A stretch of 64,000 nt of DNA from Roseateles chitinivorans. Lineage in GTDB: Bacteria > Pseudomonadota > Gammaproteobacteria > Burkholderiales > Burkholderiaceae_C. Shown piece after piece: positions 61,546 through 64,000 of this stretch; position 1 is the first letter of the stretch; every line of letters starts with the position of its first letter. Location: the NCBI RefSeq assembly GCF_002761755.1, contig NZ_PEOG01000017.1, positions 1 to 64,000 of the forward strand. The letters are read 5' to 3'. A program made the position numbers and the translations under genes. The notes under the pieces are model-generated. The model had not been told where the DNA came from. It saw nothing but the letters and a program-made list of their open reading frames with translations, and did not search any database.

Positions 61546-63216
61546 TCAGCCGCCCGGCAGCTTGTGGTCCTTGAACTGCTCGCGCAACTTGAGCTTGAGC
61601 ATCTTGCCGGTGGCCGTGTGCGGGATCTCGTCGACGAAGACGACGTCGTCGGGCACCTGCCACTTGGCGATCCGGCCTTCGTAGAAGCCGAGCACCGACT
61701 CGCGCGTCAGCGCCGCGCCGGCCTCGCCGGGCTTGCGCACGACCACGAGCAGCGGGCGCTCGTCCCATTTCGGATGCGGCACGGCGATGACGGCGGCCTC
61801 ATGGATCGCCGGATGCGCCATCGCGATGTTCTCGACGTCGATCGAGCTGATCCATTCGCCGCCGGACTTGATGACGTCCTTGCTGCGGTCGGTGATCTGC
61901 ATGAAGCCGTCGGCATCGATCGCGGCGACGTCGCCGGTCGGGAACCAGAGGCCGGCGTCGCGGCCGTCCTCGCCGGTGACGCGGATCAGCGGCGAGCCGG
62001 CGTGGCCGAAGTAGCCCTCGATCACCCACGGTCCGCGAACCACCAGGTTGCCCGAGGTCCTGCCGTCCCAGGGCAAGGCCTTGCCGGCATCGTCGACGAC
62101 CGCCATGTCCACGCCATAGATGGCCTTGCCCTGCTTCTCCAGCAGGTGGCGCTGCTGCTCCCGGGGCAGCTTCAGCTGCTTGCTGCTGAGCCGCGAGAGC
62201 GTGCCCAGCGGCGACATCTCGGTCATGCCCCAGGCATGGATCACCTCCACGCCGTAGTCGTCCATCAGCGTGCGCAGCATCGCCGGCGGGCAGGCCGAGC
62301 CGCCGATCACCGTGCGCTTGAAGCTCGAGAACTTCAGCCCGTTCGCGCCGACGTAGTTCAGCAGCCCCAGCCACACCGTCGGCACGCCGGCGCTGAAGGT
62401 CACCTGCTCGGACTCGAAGAGCTCGTACAGCGACTTGCCGTCCAGATGCGGTCCCGGCAGCACCAGCTTGCAGCCCACCAGCGCGGTGCTGTAGGGCAGC
62501 CCCCAGGCATTGACGTGGAACATCGGCACCACCGGCAGGATCACGTCGCGGCGCGAGCAGGCCATCGCGTCGGGCAGCGCCGCGCCGTAGGCATGCAGCA
62601 CCGAGCTGCGGTGGCTGTAGACCGCGCCCTTGGGATGGCCGGTCGTGCCGCTCGTGTAGCAGATGCTGGAGGCCGTGTTCTCATCGAACTCGGGCCAGAC
62701 ATAGCGGCCATCCTCGGCGTCGACCAGCTCCTCGTAGCAGCGCAAATTCGGGATCGACGACTCGGCCGGCATGTGGGCGCGGTCCGTCATCAGGATGAAG
62801 TGACGGACCTGGCCCAGCTGCGGCGCGAGCTTCTCGACCAGCGGCAGGAAGCTCAGGTCGAAGCACAGGGCGCGGTCGGCGGCGTCGTTGGCGATCCAGG
62901 CGATCTGCTCGGGGAACAGGCGTGGATTGATCGTGTGGCAGACAAGGCCCGAGCCGGAGGTGCCGTAGTAGAGCTCGAGGTGGCGGTGGCCGTTCCAGGC
63001 CAGCGTGCCGACGCGGTCCCCGGGCGCCAGGCCCAGCCGCGCGAAGGCCTGCGCGAGCTGGCGGGCCCGGAACTCGACCGCCGCCCAGGTGGTGCGATGC
63101 AGGTCGCCCTCGACCCGCTTGCTGACGATCTCGGTATCCCCGGAATGCCGCGCCGCGTGCTGGATCACCGACGAGATCAGCAGCGGCATCGACATCATCT
63201 GGCCCATCAGTGCCAT
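61546..63216 (-). CDS. Acyl-CoA ligase (3-(methylthio)propionyl-CoA ligase-like)
   Basis: Adenylate-forming ligase of 556 residues. The AMP motif [20 protein letters not shown] (about 183-202), [14 protein letters not shown] and the Lys-containing C-terminal [15 protein letters not shown] are present. The sequence is closest in style to medium-chain/methylthiopropionyl-CoA ligases. It would activate an acid imported by the Liv system downstream, and the products would feed the beta-oxidation genes nearby. The start may be any of several ATGs near 63216. Confidence 0.9.
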   Translation of the reverse strand: MALMGQMMSMPLLISSVIQHAARHSGDTEIVSKRVEGDLHRTTWAAVEFRARQLAQAFARLGLAPGDRVGTLAWNGHRHLELYYGTSGSGLVCHTINPRLFPEQIAWIANDAADRALCFDLSFLPLVEKLAPQLGQVRHFILMTDRAHMPAESSIPNLRCYEELVDAEDGRYVWPEFDENTASSICYTSGTTGHPKGAVYSHRSSVLHAYGAALPDAMACSRRDVILPVVPMFHVNAWGLPYSTALVGCKLVLPGPHLDGKSLYELFESEQVTFSAGVPTVWLGLLNYVGANGLKFSSFKRTVIGGSACPPAMLRTLMDDYGVEVIHAWGMTEMSPLGTLSRLSSKQLKLPREQQRHLLEKQGKAIYGVDMAVVDDAGKALPWDGRTSGNLVVRGPWVIEGYFGHAGSPLIRVTGEDGRDAGLWFPTGDVAAIDADGFMQITDRSKDVIKSGGEWISSIDVENIAMAHPAIHEAAVIAVPHPKWDERPLLVVVRKPGEAGAALTRESVLGFYEGRIAKWQVPDDVVFVDEIPHTATGKMLKLKLREQFKDHKLPGG

Positions 63217-63499
63217 GTCGTCTCCTGGATATTGTTCCGGTGCCTCTGGGGCCGCCGGTCGCGCGGGACGCGCTCCGACGGCGCACGGGCGCCTTGATTT
63301 CGGCTGTTCGAGTCAGTCTATCGACGGCCCCGGACGCCTCGCGTCACCCTAGTGACGCGGCGGCGATTCCGGCATAGGGGATTACACGGGACCACCGCGC
63401 GGCCCGGGGGGCCTTGGCAGCGGCCGGGCGCCGTGCTGAGAATCGGCGCGTCCAGGCCCTCACATCGAAAAACCGGAAGCTCACGACAAGGAGACATCG

Positions 63500-64000
63500 A
63501 TGCGGCTCAACGACCTCCCCCTGGCCAGCAAGATCAATGGCGCGATCGTGCTGCTGATCCTGGCGATGCTCGTGGTGGGCTCGCTCACCCTCTGGCGCAA
63601 CGACCGGATCGCGAGCGAAGCGACCGCGGCGACCGACGACGCGCAGGACCTCATCCGCAAATCGGTCCAGTGGCAAGGCATGACGCAGACAGCGGTGGCG
63701 CGCAGCATGGCCAGCGCCATCAGTTCCGACCCGGCGGTGGGCGAGCTCTTCAAGGCCAACATCGCCAACGACGCGCCCGAGGTGGCCAAGCTGCGCGAGC
63801 AGATCGCCGCTCAGGCGCAGCGGCCGGAAGACCAGGCCAAGCTCAAGGAGATCGTCGGACTGGGCCAGGCCCTGCTGGCGGCGAGCAAGAAGGCGCGCGA
63901 GGCCGGTGCCGCCGGCGACTGGAGCGCCACCAGCCGCATCGTGCAGAACGAGTACGCGCCGGCGGTGAAGCTCTACCTCGACGCGATCGGCCAGTTCGTC
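63500..64000 (+). CDS. Methyl-accepting chemotaxis protein (5' part)
   Basis: The frame from ATG 63500 stays open to the window edge for 167 codons. An anchor helix (about 12-33, INGAIVLLILAMLVVGSLTL) follows the short MRLNDLPLASK start, and then a long helical periplasmic region (4HB-like) with GMTQTAVARSMASAISSD. AAGGAGACATCG precedes the ATG. The HAMP and signalling domains lie outside the window. The length and plan fit a four-helix-bundle chemoreceptor. Confidence 0.85.
   Translation, partial: MRLNDLPLASKINGAIVLLILAMLVVGSLTLWRNDRIASEATAATDDAQDLIRKSVQWQGMTQTAVARSMASAISSDPAVGELFKANIANDAPEVAKLREQIAAQAQRPEDQAKLKEIVGLGQALLAASKKAREAGAAGDWSATSRIVQNEYAPAVKLYLDAIGQFV

Overview
The window is a high-GC chromosomal segment from a betaproteobacterium, most likely a Burkholderiales member of the Rubrivivax/Roseateles/Mitsuaria type. 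The evidence is the very high GC, the nadE-glnB pair, the thrS-infC-rpmI-rplT-pheS-pheT-ihfA-merR order, many Bug/Liv-type transport genes, and proteins that look closest to that order. This placement is inferred from gene content; no search was run. I see no prophage, insertion sequence, integrase or CRISPR array. The window is dense core and near-core genome with small accessory islands.

Layout. 0-6.8 kb: RDD membrane protein, diacylglycerol kinase, glnB, nadE, an acetyltransferase-fold protein, inorganic pyrophosphatase and a 2-hydroxyacid dehydrogenase. 6.9-9.3 kb: a Bug/TctC-type solute-binding protein divergent from a citrate synthase with an N-terminal helix-turn-helix, with inverted repeats between them. 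9.6-12.8 kb: K+-insensitive-type H+-pyrophosphatase and a J-domain-like protein. 12.9-16.6 kb: a four-gene MCE lipid-transport operon (STAS-permease, ATPase, MCE protein, lipoprotein) with ATGA overlaps. 16.6-18.9 kb: a membrane LytTR regulator divergent from an acyltransferase-3 protein. 18.9-26.9 kb: tRNA-Pro(GGG) and the translation cluster thrS to merR, all on the minus strand.

27-35 kb: patatin-like phospholipase, TonB-dependent receptor, Tex and an AidB-type acyl-CoA dehydrogenase. 35.3-38.8 kb: two secreted zinc peptidases (M4 and M28), each with a C-terminal PPC-like domain. 39-44 kb: cold-shock protein, a receiver-first histidine kinase, a tiny lysine-rich protein, a flavoprotein and a sensor kinase with a periplasmic solute-binding domain. 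44-54.3 kb: a nine-gene minus-strand fatty-acid/CoA cluster (FadB/J-type protein, thiolase, acyl-CoA dehydrogenase, two SDRs, thioesterase, CurA-type reductase, GNAT, GST). 54.5-55.8 kb: two tandem paralogous membrane coiled-coil proteins of unknown function. 55.9-63.2 kb: a complete Liv-type ABC importer and an acyl-CoA ligase. The window ends inside a chemoreceptor gene.

The most striking unlisted element lies upstream of thrS. A 12-residue leader peptide ORF with five threonine codons is followed by alternative GC-rich pairing segments and an intrinsic terminator just before thrS. This has the layout of classical ribosome-mediated transcription attenuation responding to threonyl-tRNA. Other items worth checking are an ATC start codon for infC, a stack of hairpins between infC and rpmI, a 125-nt palindrome between the Liv binding-protein and permease genes, palindromic operators upstream of the beta-oxidation cluster and the TonB receptor, two diverged copies of a dispersed repeat, and two short tandem repeats.
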